61,394 nucleotides of DNA, from the NCBI GenBank assembly GCA_019120575.1, contig DWUU01000008.1, positions 1 through 61,394 of the forward strand. The letters run 5' to 3'. The position numbers were made by a program, and so were the translations under genes. Positions 7,050 to 16,147 of this stretch are shown here, in pieces. The notes beneath the pieces were generated by a model. That model saw nothing but the letters and a program-made list of their open reading frames with translations, did not search any database and had not been told where the DNA came from. The DNA comes from Candidatus Mediterraneibacter quadrami (GTDB taxonomy: Bacteria; Bacillota; Clostridia; Lachnospirales; Lachnospiraceae). Each line of letters opens with the position of its first letter. The first letter of the stretch is position 1.

Positions 7050-9290
7050 ATGGGAATATCGGTAAACAGGGAAAAGGATACATTTCATCTGTACAATAAT
7101 GAGATCAGTTACATAATAAAAATACTTCCAAACAATCAGCTGGGGCAGATCTATTTCGGAAAACGGATCCGGATACCGGAGGATTGTTCTTATTTTCTGG
7201 AACTTTATTCGCGTCCGATGTCTTCCTGTGTATATGACACGGACAAACGATTCTCCATGGAGCACATCCGGCAGGAGTACGGTGTGTTCGGCACTTCGGA
7301 CTACCGCATGCCGGCCACGGAAGTGCTTCAGGAAAACGGAAGCAGGATCTCTGAATTCTGCTTCCGCGGATACCGGATCGAGAAAGGTAAACCGGGCCTT
7401 GCCGGGCTTCCTGCAACTTACGTTGAAAATGAAGAAGAGGCTGAGACGCTGATCATCGAACTGGCTGATCCGCTGACCGGGCTTCATCTGGAGCTTTCCT
7501 ATACTATATTTGCCGCAGGCGGCGTCATTGCAAGAAACGCGCGTTTTATCAACCGTGGACAGGAGAGCGTGCATCTTCTGTCTGCCATGAGTCTCTGCCT
7601 GGATCTTCCGGACAGCGGCTATGATATGATCCAGTTCTCCGGTGCATGGGCAAGAGAGCGGTATCCGAAGACGAGAAGACTGGAGCAGGGGATCCAGTCC
7701 GTGGGCAGCATAAGGGGAAATTCTTCCCATAACCATAATCCGTTCATCATCCTGAAGCGTCCGACAGCAGATGAATTCCAGGGTGAAGCGATCGGATTCA
7801 GCCTGGTATACAGCGGCAATTTCCTGGCACAGGTGGAAGTGGATACATATGATACCGCAAGAGTGCTGATGGGCATCCATCCCCATTGCTTTGACTGGAA
7901 GCTTGATCCGTCTGAAGAATTTCAGACGCCGGAAGCGGTAATGGTATATACGGATCAGGGGCTGAACCATCTGAGCCAGACGTACCACCGGCTGTATCAG
8001 AAGCGTCTTGCCAGAGGTTACTGGCGGGACCGGGTCCGGCCGATCCTGATCAACAACTGGGAAGCGACGTATTTTGACTTCACGGAAGACAAGCTGGTGA
8101 GGATCGCGGAGAAAGCCAGAGAGAGCGGCGTGGAACTGTTCGTGCTCGATGACGGATGGTTTGGAAAACGGTGCAGTGAACACGCGGGCCTGGGTGACTG
8201 GGTCGCGAATCCGGACCGTCTGAAGAACGGTATCACCGGACTGGCAGAGCGGATCGAGGATCTCGGCATGAAGTTCGGCCTCTGGTTCGAGCCGGAGATG
8301 GTCAACAGGGACTCTGACCTGTACCGTGAACATCCGGACTGGATCATACAGGTACCGGGACGCAGGAATTCTCACGGAAGATTCCAGTACGTGCTGGACT
8401 TTTCCCGAAAAGAAGTGGTAGACCGGATATATGAAATGATGGCAAAGATCCTCTCGGAAGCGAAAGTCTCCTACATCAAATGGGACATGAACCGGAGCAT
8501 CACGGAATGTTATTCGGCGGCGCTTCCGGCCGGACGGCAGGGCGAAGTTTATCACCGGTATATTCTCGGAGTCTATGACCTTTACGAGAGACTGACCCGT
8601 GAATTTCCGCATGTACTCTTTGAATCCTGTGCAAGCGGAGGCGGCCGGTTCGACCCGGGAATGCTTTATTATGCGCCCCAGTGCTGGACAAGCGATGACT
8701 CTGATGCAGTGGAGCGGATCAGAATCCAGTACGGCACATCCTACTGTTATCCGGTGAGCAGTATGGGGACCCACGTATCCGTCGTCCCAAACCATCAGGT
8801 GAACCGGATCACACCCCTTTATACGCGGGCGAACGCGGCGTATTTCGGGACATTCGGATATGAGCTGGATCTGAATGCGCTGACAGCCGACGAACAGGAA
8901 GAGGTTAAGGAACAGATCGCATTTATGAAACAGTACCGCAGTCTATTCCAGTTCGGCACATTTTACCGGCTTCAGAGTCCGTTTGAAAATAATACGTCTG
9001 CATGGATGGTTGTAAACGACGACAGGACAGAGGCGATCGTCGGCTGGTATCGCGTCCTGAACGGCATCAACCTGCCGTATACACGCCTTTATCTGAAGGG
9101 ACTGGCTGAAGATGTTCCGTATACCATCAACGGGGAGTCTGTCATCCATTACGGGAGTGAACTGATGCATGCCGGGCTGATCACAACAGACGCTTCATCC
9201 GGGCAGGCGGAAGGCGATGAAAAGATGTGTCAGGATTTTGAATCCAGACTTTATATACTGAAAGCGGCCAGAGGAGGACAAACCGTATGA
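7050..9290 (+). CDS. Alpha-galactosidase, glycoside hydrolase family 36
   Basis: A 746-residue enzyme that removes terminal alpha-1,6-galactose from melibiose, raffinose, stachyose and related plant sugars. It has the full GH36 layout: an N-terminal beta-sandwich, then a TIM barrel with VLDDGWFGKR, GLWFEPEMVN, the nucleophile aspartate in YIKWDMNRS (about residue 480), and the acid/base aspartate in CWTSDDSDA (about 547), preceded by FESCASGGGRFD. There is no signal peptide, so the enzyme is cytoplasmic and needs an uptake system encoded elsewhere. ATG at 7050 follows AGGAGG. It overlaps the next gene by four bases. Confidence 0.95.
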   Translation: MGISVNREKDTFHLYNNEISYIIKILPNNQLGQIYFGKRIRIPEDCSYFLELYSRPMSSCVYDTDKRFSMEHIRQEYGVFGTSDYRMPATEVLQENGSRISEFCFRGYRIEKGKPGLAGLPATYVENEEEAETLIIELADPLTGLHLELSYTIFAAGGVIARNARFINRGQESVHLLSAMSLCLDLPDSGYDMIQFSGAWARERYPKTRRLEQGIQSVGSIRGNSSHNHNPFIILKRPTADEFQGEAIGFSLVYSGNFLAQVEVDTYDTARVLMGIHPHCFDWKLDPSEEFQTPEAVMVYTDQGLNHLSQTYHRLYQKRLARGYWRDRVRPILINNWEATYFDFTEDKLVRIAEKARESGVELFVLDDGWFGKRCSEHAGLGDWVANPDRLKNGITGLAERIEDLGMKFGLWFEPEMVNRDSDLYREHPDWIIQVPGRRNSHGRFQYVLDFSRKEVVDRIYEMMAKILSEAKVSYIKWDMNRSITECYSAALPAGRQGEVYHRYILGVYDLYERLTREFPHVLFESCASGGGRFDPGMLYYAPQCWTSDDSDAVERIRIQYGTSYCYPVSSMGTHVSVVPNHQVNRITPLYTRANAAYFGTFGYELDLNALTADEQEEVKEQIAFMKQYRSLFQFGTFYRLQSPFENNTSAWMVVNDDRTEAIVGWYRVLNGINLPYTRLYLKGLAEDVPYTINGESVIHYGSELMHAGLITTDASSGQAEGDEKMCQDFESRLYILKAARGGQTV

Positions 9291-9937
9291 ATGAAAAACG
9301 CGGCTTATTGCTCAAAAGAACCATCATGATGCTTGGGGGCATCCTGTTTATCAGCATCGCTGTCGGATGCTACCGCCTGAGCGGGTTCGGCGTCGATGCC
9401 TTCACCTGCATGAATCTGGGCATCAGCGGATTTATCGGCATGACATTCGGAACATGGCAGCTGATCATGAATATCCTGATCCTGATCGTCGTGTTTTTTA
9501 CGATCAGGAAATGTATCGGCGCCGGCACCATTGTCAACATGGTATGCGTCGGATACGGGGCTGATTTTATCTGCTGGATGGTCCAGGATGTGCTCCGGAT
9601 CGACATGACGCTGCCGCTCCGGATCGGCGCGCTCATACTGGGCAGTCTGTTCGCCGGGCTCGGGGTAGCGTTCTATATGGTGGCGGAGATGGGGATCGCG
9701 CCCTATGACAGCGTGGCGCTGATCGTTGAGAAGATTACAAAGAACCGGGTAAAATTCCAGTATGCCAGAGTTTTAAGCGATGTGACCTGTATCGTGATCG
9801 GCGTATTGTTCTGCCTGGCGTCACATGGGGATCTGCTTATGATCATAGGCATCGGCACGGTGATCAACGCATGTTTCAACGGACCGCTGATCCAGTTCTT
9901 CCGGACCTATGTCACGGAGCCGCTGATAAAAATGTAA
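9287..9937 (+). CDS. YczE/YyaS/YitT-family integral membrane protein
   Basis: A 216-residue protein with about five to six hydrophobic helices and the family's short motifs SGFGVDAFT near the N-terminus and GIAPYDSVAL in the second half. YczE-type proteins are membrane proteins of uncertain transport function. The start overlaps the alpha-galactosidase stop (ATGA), so it is translated from the same message. It does not resemble a known sugar permease, so a role in galactoside uptake is only a possibility suggested by position. Confidence 0.78.
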   Translation: MNEKRGLLLKRTIMMLGGILFISIAVGCYRLSGFGVDAFTCMNLGISGFIGMTFGTWQLIMNILILIVVFFTIRKCIGAGTIVNMVCVGYGADFICWMVQDVLRIDMTLPLRIGALILGSLFAGLGVAFYMVAEMGIAPYDSVALIVEKITKNRVKFQYARVLSDVTCIVIGVLFCLASHGDLLMIIGIGTVINACFNGPLIQFFRTYVTEPLIKM

Positions 9938-10037
9938 ATAAATAAAAAATCATGAAACAACTTCCTCGGAACAGATCTCTTTCTCATGCAGATACTGTAT
10001 ATGAAACCGATCATGTTTCAGAAGGGAGTTGTTTTTT

Positions 10038-10434
10038 ATGATCGCAGATAAAGAGCATCTTGCCATGGCCTCGGTCCCGGTGCAGACCTGGGGCGCACTG
10101 TATGACAAGGATGAAGTGCTGGCGGCCGGAACCGTTTTTAAGGAACTGGACATGCCTTTTTTCGCCGCGGACCATATTCCGGCGGAAAAGGGAGTGACAG
10201 ATCCGCTGACCGAGATCCAGAAGATCAGCTTTATCCTGGATGACCTGCGCCTGTACCTTGACACCCATCCGGATGATCACCGATCCCGAGGTGCGGGAAC
10301 CGCTGAAATTCCTGCGGGCAAGGGAAATCGTCCATTTCCAGCGCTTCGGAGAGGCGCTCGAGCAGACAAAAGAGAAGATGGATGCAAAAAATTATTACTA
10401 TATCAATCCAGAATTTGACAAAAAAACCGTATAA
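10038..10434 (+). pseudogene. Collapsed cotJA-cotJB-cotJC spore coat locus
   Basis: Three spore-coat genes have been reduced to about 400 bases. From ATG 10038 the frame gives CotJA-like sequence (ASVPVQTWGALY, AAGTVFKELDMPFF), then runs without a stop or new start into the core of CotJB (EIQKISFILDDLRLYLDTHPDD). At about 10273 the similarity jumps to another frame, which encodes the C-terminal end of CotJC, a manganese-catalase-like coat protein (ITDPEVREPLKFLRA, EIVHFQRFGEAL, YYINPEFD), stopping at 10434. The CotJA frame itself continues out of frame to 10418. Most of CotJC, including its metal site, is missing. Either a deletion at a short repeat or a local assembly collapse could explain it. 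Confidence 0.8.
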
Positions 10435-10445
10435 TACTGTACGAA

Positions 10446-10485
10446 CTGAAGCCGGGGTTTTTCAGAAGATCAGCCCCGGCTTCAG
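10446..10485 (+). terminator. Perfect 12-bp inverted repeat, probable terminator stem
   Basis: CTGAAGCCGGGG at 10446-10457 pairs perfectly with CCCCGGCTTCAG at 10474-10485 across a 16-base loop. It lies between the cotJ remnant and the promoter of the aldo/keto reductase. The stem is very stable, but there is no T-run directly after it on either strand, so termination is inferred from position. Confidence 0.5.
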
Positions 10486-10494
10486 CGTGCACCA

Positions 10495-10523
10495 TTGTAT
10501 TTTGCAGAGACGGCGTGTATAAT
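10495..10523 (+). promoter_or_regulatory. Promoter of the aldo/keto reductase operon
   Basis: TTGTAT at 10495-10500 and TATAAT at 10518-10523 are separated by the optimal 17 bases, with TG one base before the -10 box. Start codon of the first gene is at 10588. This is a good vegetative (sigma-A type) promoter. Confidence 0.65.
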
Positions 10524-10587
10524 TAAAAGAGCGTTCGGGGTTATTTTTACCGGACCAGACGATAAAAGGAAAGAATGGAGTGGGATC

Positions 10588-11601
10588 ATGGATAAGGTCA
10601 TACTTGGAAAAACAGGCCTGGAAGTGAATAAGAACGGCTTCGGCGCGCTGCCCGTCCAGCGTGTGGAGAAGAAAGAAGCGGTTTATCTTCTGCAGAAGGC
10701 TTTTTATAACGGCATCGACTATTTTGATACGGCAAGAGCATATTCGGACAGCGAGGAGAAGATGGGCGCTGCTTTTGAGTACATAAGGGACCGGATCGTC
10801 ATCAGTACGAAATCCGGCGCCCAGACCGGCGCGGATATGCGGAAGGATCTGGAAGAAAGCCTGCGCATGCTGAAGACGGATTATATCGACATTTATCAGT
10901 TCCATAATCCGGCGTTCTGTCCGAAACCGGGCGACGGGAGCGGTCTTTATGAAGAGGCGCTGAAGGCAAAGGAAGAGGGCAAGATCCGCCATATCGGGAT
11001 CACCAACCACCGGATCGCCGTGGCAGAGGAAGCGATCCGTTCCGGGCTGTACGAGACGATGCAGTTCCCCTTCTCATACATTTCGGCGGAGCCGGATCTG
11101 AAGATCGTGGAAATGACACGGGAGGCCGGCATGGGATTCATCGCCATGAAGGGACTTGCGGGCGGACTTATCAACGATTCTGCCAGCGCCTACGCGTATA
11201 TGGCGCAGCCGCAGTTCTCCCATGTGGCGCCGATCTGGGGCATCCAGAGGGAGTCGGAGCTTGATGAGTTCCTGTCTTACCAGGAATGTCCGCCGCAGCT
11301 GACAGATGAGATGAAGGCGAAGATCAGGCGGGACAAGGCGGAGCTGACCGGCGATTTCTGCCGGGGATGCGGGTACTGCATGCCCTGTCCGGCAGGGATC
11401 GAGATCAACAACTGTGCGCGGATGAGCCTGATGCTCCGCCGTGCGCCGAGCGCGGCATGGCTGACCGAAGAGTGGCAGGAGAAGATGAAGATGATCGAGG
11501 GCTGCCTGAACTGCGGACAGTGTATGAAGAAATGTCCGTACGGGCTGAATACGCCGGAACTTCTGAAGAAGAATTACGAGGATTACAAAACGTTCCTGTA
11601 A
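10588..11601 (+). CDS. Aldo/keto reductase with C-terminal 4Fe-4S ferredoxin motifs
   Basis: A 337-residue protein. The N-terminal barrel has the catalytic tetrad elements: aspartate and tyrosine in FDTARAYSDSE, lysine in VISTKSG, and histidine in IYQFHNP. The C-terminal 80 residues hold cysteine clusters CRGCGYCMPCP and CLNCGQCMKKCP, which should bind one or two iron-sulfur clusters. The subfamily is common in anaerobes, and the clusters suggest coupling to ferredoxin or flavin rather than simple NADPH reduction. ATG at 10588 starts the usual MDKVILGKTGL; upstream codons in frame lie in the promoter region. It heads a three-gene unit. Confidence 0.88.
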   Translation: MDKVILGKTGLEVNKNGFGALPVQRVEKKEAVYLLQKAFYNGIDYFDTARAYSDSEEKMGAAFEYIRDRIVISTKSGAQTGADMRKDLEESLRMLKTDYIDIYQFHNPAFCPKPGDGSGLYEEALKAKEEGKIRHIGITNHRIAVAEEAIRSGLYETMQFPFSYISAEPDLKIVEMTREAGMGFIAMKGLAGGLINDSASAYAYMAQPQFSHVAPIWGIQRESELDEFLSYQECPPQLTDEMKAKIRRDKAELTGDFCRGCGYCMPCPAGIEINNCARMSLMLRRAPSAAWLTEEWQEKMKMIEGCLNCGQCMKKCPYGLNTPELLKKNYEDYKTFL

Positions 11602-11656
11602 GATTATATTTCAGGAATAAATAATAACAGACTGCAGCAGAAAGAAGGAAAAGGAA

Positions 11657-12175
11657 ATGGCATTTGAAGAAGTAAAGATTTCAGAATTACAGTTTAACCC
11701 TTTTGATAAGATCAGCAATCAGTGGATGCTGATCACAGCCGGTGAGAGCAGCGAAGACTGCAATACCATGACCGCCAGCTGGGGCGGCGTCGGCATCATG
11801 TGGGGAAAGCCGGTTGCGACGGCTTATATCCGTCCTCAGAGATATACGAAGGAATTCGTGGATAAGAATGAGTATTTTACCCTGTCTTTTCTCCCGGAAG
11901 CATACCGGAAAGCGCTGAATGTATGCGGTTCCGTGTCCGGAAGAGATGTGGAGGATAAGTGGCGGGAAGCCGGCCTCCATCCGGTGGTGATCGACGGGAC
12001 GACCGCCGTGGAAGAGGCGGAGGAGATCTTCGTGTGCAGGAAACTCTATGCTCAGGAGATGATGCCGGCGTGCTTCACGGACGGCGGAGCATGTGATGAA
12101 AAATGGTATCCGAATAAAGATTACCATACGATGTACATGGCGGAGATCGTGAAAGTGCTGAGGAAGAAAGCATGA
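11657..12175 (+). CDS. Flavin reductase-like FMN-binding protein
   Basis: A 172-residue protein of the split-barrel flavin reductase type. Visible family features are NTMTASWGGVGIMWGKP in the first third and the IRPQRYTKEFV and FTLSFLPE segments that shape the FMN pocket. Such proteins carry FMN and pass electrons, often with ferredoxin or NAD(P)H. ATG at 11657 follows GAAGGAAAAGG. It overlaps the next gene by four bases, coupling it to the DUF89 protein. The substrate is unknown. Confidence 0.8.
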   Translation: MAFEEVKISELQFNPFDKISNQWMLITAGESSEDCNTMTASWGGVGIMWGKPVATAYIRPQRYTKEFVDKNEYFTLSFLPEAYRKALNVCGSVSGRDVEDKWREAGLHPVVIDGTTAVEEAEEIFVCRKLYAQEMMPACFTDGGACDEKWYPNKDYHTMYMAEIVKVLRKKA

Positions 12176-13044
12176 AGATCAATTCATTCTGCCTTGCCTG
12201 TCTGATCAATATGCAGGAATCCCAGGTGAGGAAATTCGATGATGAAGAGAAAAAGATGGACTACATGCGGGAAATCCTCGCCTTTCTGTCGTCCTGCGAT
12301 CCGGACCTGTCCGCCCCGGCGCTCGTAAAGCCGCTCTCGCGGATCTATGAGAAGTACTGGGGAAAACGAGACAGCATGGAAGAGGTGAAGCAGGAGTTTA
12401 ACGATTACCTGCTCTCCATGGAAGAGGAACTGGAAGCGCAGATCCGGAACCATCCCGATCCGCTGGAGGCCGCGCTGTGCTATGCCCGCACCGGCAATTA
12501 TATCGATTATGCAGCGGTAAAAGACATTACAAAGGAAAAGCTGCTGGAGCTTTTTGAATCCCAGGGTTCAGCCGGTCTTGAAAAAGAGATGTACCGGCGG
12601 TTCCTTGACGATCTGGAGCATGCTTCATCCCTCGTGTGGCTTACGGACAACTGCGGCGAGATCGTCCTTGACAAGATCGCCATGAAGATCCTGCGGGAGC
12701 AGTATACGGATGTAAAAGTGACAGCCATTGTCCGCGGCGAGCCGGTGGTCAATGACGCGGACCTGGAGGCCGCGCGTTATGTCGGACTGGACCGGATCGT
12801 GAATGTGACAGGCAACGGAAGCGGGATCGCCGGCACAGACCTTGCCGATATCAGTGAGGAGGCAGAACAGCTTATAAGAAACGCTGACCTGATTGTCTCA
12901 AAAGGACAGGGGAACTTTGAGACTATACACGGATGCGGGCTGAACATCTATTACCTCTTCCTGTGTAAATGCGAATGGTTCGTGCAGAAGTTCCGGGCAG
13001 AACGCTTTCAGGGAATGTTTATCAACGAAAGATCCATTACCTGA
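12172..13044 (+). CDS. DUF89 (ARMT1-like) metal-dependent damage-control phosphatase
   Basis: A 290-residue protein. The DUF89 active-site signatures are visible: VWLTDNCGEIVLD (metal-binding Asn and Asp), VRGEPVVNDADL, and VSKGQGNFE. Family members are metal-dependent phosphatases that remove phosphate from damaged or overproduced sugar phosphates; the natural substrate differs between members. The N-terminus (NSFCLACLINMQ) carries the CxxC seen in prokaryotic members. It ends an operon with an Fe-S aldo/keto reductase and a flavin protein, and a hairpin with a T-run follows. Confidence 0.85.
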   Translation: MKINSFCLACLINMQESQVRKFDDEEKKMDYMREILAFLSSCDPDLSAPALVKPLSRIYEKYWGKRDSMEEVKQEFNDYLLSMEEELEAQIRNHPDPLEAALCYARTGNYIDYAAVKDITKEKLLELFESQGSAGLEKEMYRRFLDDLEHASSLVWLTDNCGEIVLDKIAMKILREQYTDVKVTAIVRGEPVVNDADLEAARYVGLDRIVNVTGNGSGIAGTDLADISEEAEQLIRNADLIVSKGQGNFETIHGCGLNIYYLFLCKCEWFVQKFRAERFQGMFINERSIT

Positions 13045-13071
13045 ACCCATTTATCTGAATAGGACATTGTG

Positions 13072-13116
13072 TGCCGCACATATACTGACTATAAAAGGCG
13101 TATGTGTGGCATTTTT
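13072..13116 (+). terminator. Terminator-like hairpin directly before yqfC
   Basis: TGCCGCACATA at 13072-13082 pairs with TATGTGTGGCA at 13101-13111 (eleven pairs, one G-T), followed by five T at 13112-13116. It probably ends the aldo/keto reductase operon. Its T-run touches the ATG of yqfC at 13117. A weak sigma-E-like pair (GAATAGG at 13057 and CATATACT at 13079, 15 apart) overlaps the left arm. Confidence 0.55.
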
Positions 13117-13404
13117 ATGGAAAGAGAGCAGTTGCGGGACAGACTGGTTGAAGCCGCCGGGCTTCCCAGGGACGTTCTTCAGAAAGCGCCGGTTCTTACG
13201 GTGACCGGAGATTTTGAAGTATACATCGGAAATTACCGTGGAATTGAGGAATATTCAGACGTTCTGGTCAGGATCCGGACCCGGACCGGACAGATCCGGG
13301 TGACCGGCAGCCGCCTTCAGGTTGATTATTACACGAATGATGAGATGAAAGTGACCGGGAAGATCGGAGAGATCCGGTTTGAAAACGGGAGGGAAGAGCC
13401 ATGA
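13117..13404 (+). CDS. yqfC: Sporulation protein YqfC (YabP/YqfC family)
   Basis: A 95-residue protein with the YabP/YqfC core: AGLPRDVLQKAPVLTVTG, EVYIGNYRGIEEYSD and a C-terminal TGKIGEIRFENG. In Bacillus subtilis yqfC and yqfD are sigma-E controlled mother-cell genes, and the order yqfC-yqfD-phoH-ybeY is conserved here. ATG 13117 gives the usual family length, but it has no clear ribosome binding site because a hairpin T-run abuts it; ATG 13102 is an alternative. The stop overlaps yqfD by four bases. Confidence 0.82.
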   Translation: MEREQLRDRLVEAAGLPRDVLQKAPVLTVTGDFEVYIGNYRGIEEYSDVLVRIRTRTGQIRVTGSRLQVDYYTNDEMKVTGKIGEIRFENGREEP

Positions 13405-14631
13405 TCCGGTCATTGCTCCGCTGGATCGGCGGTTATGTGAAGATCTGTGTGGAAGGATTCTCACCGGAACGCTTTATTAATCTGTGTTCCCGGAACAACA
13501 TTTATATCCGGGGACTTGCGCCCTCAGGAAACGGATACGAGATGTATCTTGCCCTTTCAGATTTCAGGAAGATCCGGCCGCTTGCGCACAAGGCACATAC
13601 CAGGATCCGGGTGACCGGACGGTACGGCATGCCTTTTTCTCTCTTCAGATGGAGGCGCCGGAAACTGTTTTTTGCAGGGATCCTTCTGTGCGCCGCCCTT
13701 CTGAAAATATATTCGCTCTTTATCTGGGACATCCGGTTTGAGGGAAATGTCCGGTGGCCGGACGAAACGCTGGCCGCGTTTTTGAGAGAGGAGGGCACAG
13801 CGCCTCTGATGCCGGTAAGCCGGGTGGACTGTCCGGGGATTGTCAAAAAGATTCGGAAGGAATATAATGATATCGTTTGGGTGTCGGCATCCATAGACGG
13901 AAGCCGGCTGAATATCCGTATAAAAGAGAATGACGACGCGGATCCGGATCGGACCGGTGAAGCGGAGGAAAGCCGGATGCCGACGGATCTCGTCGCCGCG
14001 TCGGACGGCGTGATCACGAAGATCGTTACGCGCTCCGGCGTTCCGCTGGTCCACGAGGGGGATCAGGTGAAAAAAGGAGATATCCTGGTCCTTGGGCGGA
14101 TCGAAGTTACGGACGATGCAGGCGAGGCTGCCGGCTATCAGTACTGCAATGCGGATGCGGATGTTTATGCGGATACAACGCTGACTTACGAACGATCCAT
14201 TCCGCTCACGGAACAGGAGAAATCTTTCAGCGGGAAAGAAAAGCACATGGTCTATGTGCGTCTCGGCAATATCCGGATCTCGCTTGGCAGTACGGCCAAT
14301 GACTATAAGGACAGCGAGACATCCGTTCAGGAAAGACAGCTGAAGGCCGGGGAGAACTTTTACCTGCCTGTTTCGTTCGGCATAAAGACCGTGCGCTCCT
14401 GCACATTCCGGGAAAGAAAAGTGGCGGCCGAAGAGGCGCAGGCGCGGCTGAGTGCGGATTTTGAGAGATTTTGTGACGAATTACGGGAAAAAGGTGTTCA
14501 AATCTGCGAAAATAATGTTAAAATAAATCTGTATGCCGATATGGCAAAGGCAAAAGGCGTGATCTGGCTCAATGAACGGATCACCGAAGAAAAGGATACA
14601 GAAATTGTAACAGTTGAAAGGAAAGAAACAG

Positions 14632-14657
<26 letters not shown>
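13401..14657 (+). CDS. yqfD: Sporulation protein YqfD
   Basis: A 418-residue mother-cell membrane protein. A polar N-terminal domain (about 1-90) precedes one strong membrane helix (about 92-112, FFAGILLCAALLKIYSLF), then a long extracytoplasmic part with the POTRA-like segment DIRFEGN and the family stretch ASDGVITKIVTRSGVPLV. Length and order match YqfD. The start overlaps yqfC (ATGA), and the 3' end overlaps phoH by 26 bases, so all are one transcript. Its biochemical role in sporulation is not well established. Confidence 0.9.
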
Positions 14658-15620
<963 letters not shown>

Positions 15621-15624
<4 letters not shown>

Positions 15625-16115
15625 GCCTGTATCTTGAAACCGAAGGAACGGTGGATCTGCCGTTTGACGCAGAGGAGACGGCGGCGCTTGTTGCAGAGGC
15701 CGCTTTAGAATATATCGGATGTCCCTATGAGGCGGAGGTGAATCTGCTTCTGACCCACGATGAGGAAATCCGGGAGATGAACCGCGAATACCGGAATATC
15801 GACCGCCCTACGGATGTTCTTTCTTTTCCGATGCCGGAATACGGGACACCCGGCGATTTCTCCGGATTCGAGGACAGGCCGGATTATTTTGATCCGGATT
15901 CCGGAGAACTGCTGCTCGGGGATATTGTGATCTCTCTTGACCGCGTAAAGGCGCAGGCGGAGGAATACGGACATTCCGTGCGGCGGGAGTATGCGTTCCT
16001 GATCGCACACAGTATGCTGCATCTGTTCGGGTTCGATCATATGGAAGAGGATGAACGGACCGTGATGGAACAGAAGCAGCGCGACATCATGGAGAAAATT
16101 CAGATCATGCGCTGA
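15621..16115 (+). CDS. ybeY: Endoribonuclease YbeY (rRNA maturation factor)
   Basis: A 164-residue protein with the zinc site H-x3-H-x5-H visible as HSMLHLFGFDH near the C-terminus, and the upstream family motif NREYRNIDRPTDVLSFP. YbeY takes part in maturation and quality control of 16S rRNA. Its start overlaps the phoH stop by four bases (ATGA), so the two are translationally coupled. Confidence 0.95.
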
Positions 16116-16147
16116 GAAGCCGGAACTGATGTTTAAGGAGGGACTAC

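Noticed and set aside
6933-8795. A 620-codon open frame on the minus strand opposite the alpha-galactosidase gene
   Set aside because: It is an antisense shadow: the plus-strand product carries all GH36 catalytic motifs, while the minus frame shows no domain and no ribosome binding site.
10000-10020. Operator palindrome TGAAAC...GTTTCA before the cotJ remnant
   Set aside because: A six-base palindrome with a seven-base gap is expected by chance, and no known regulator motif matches.
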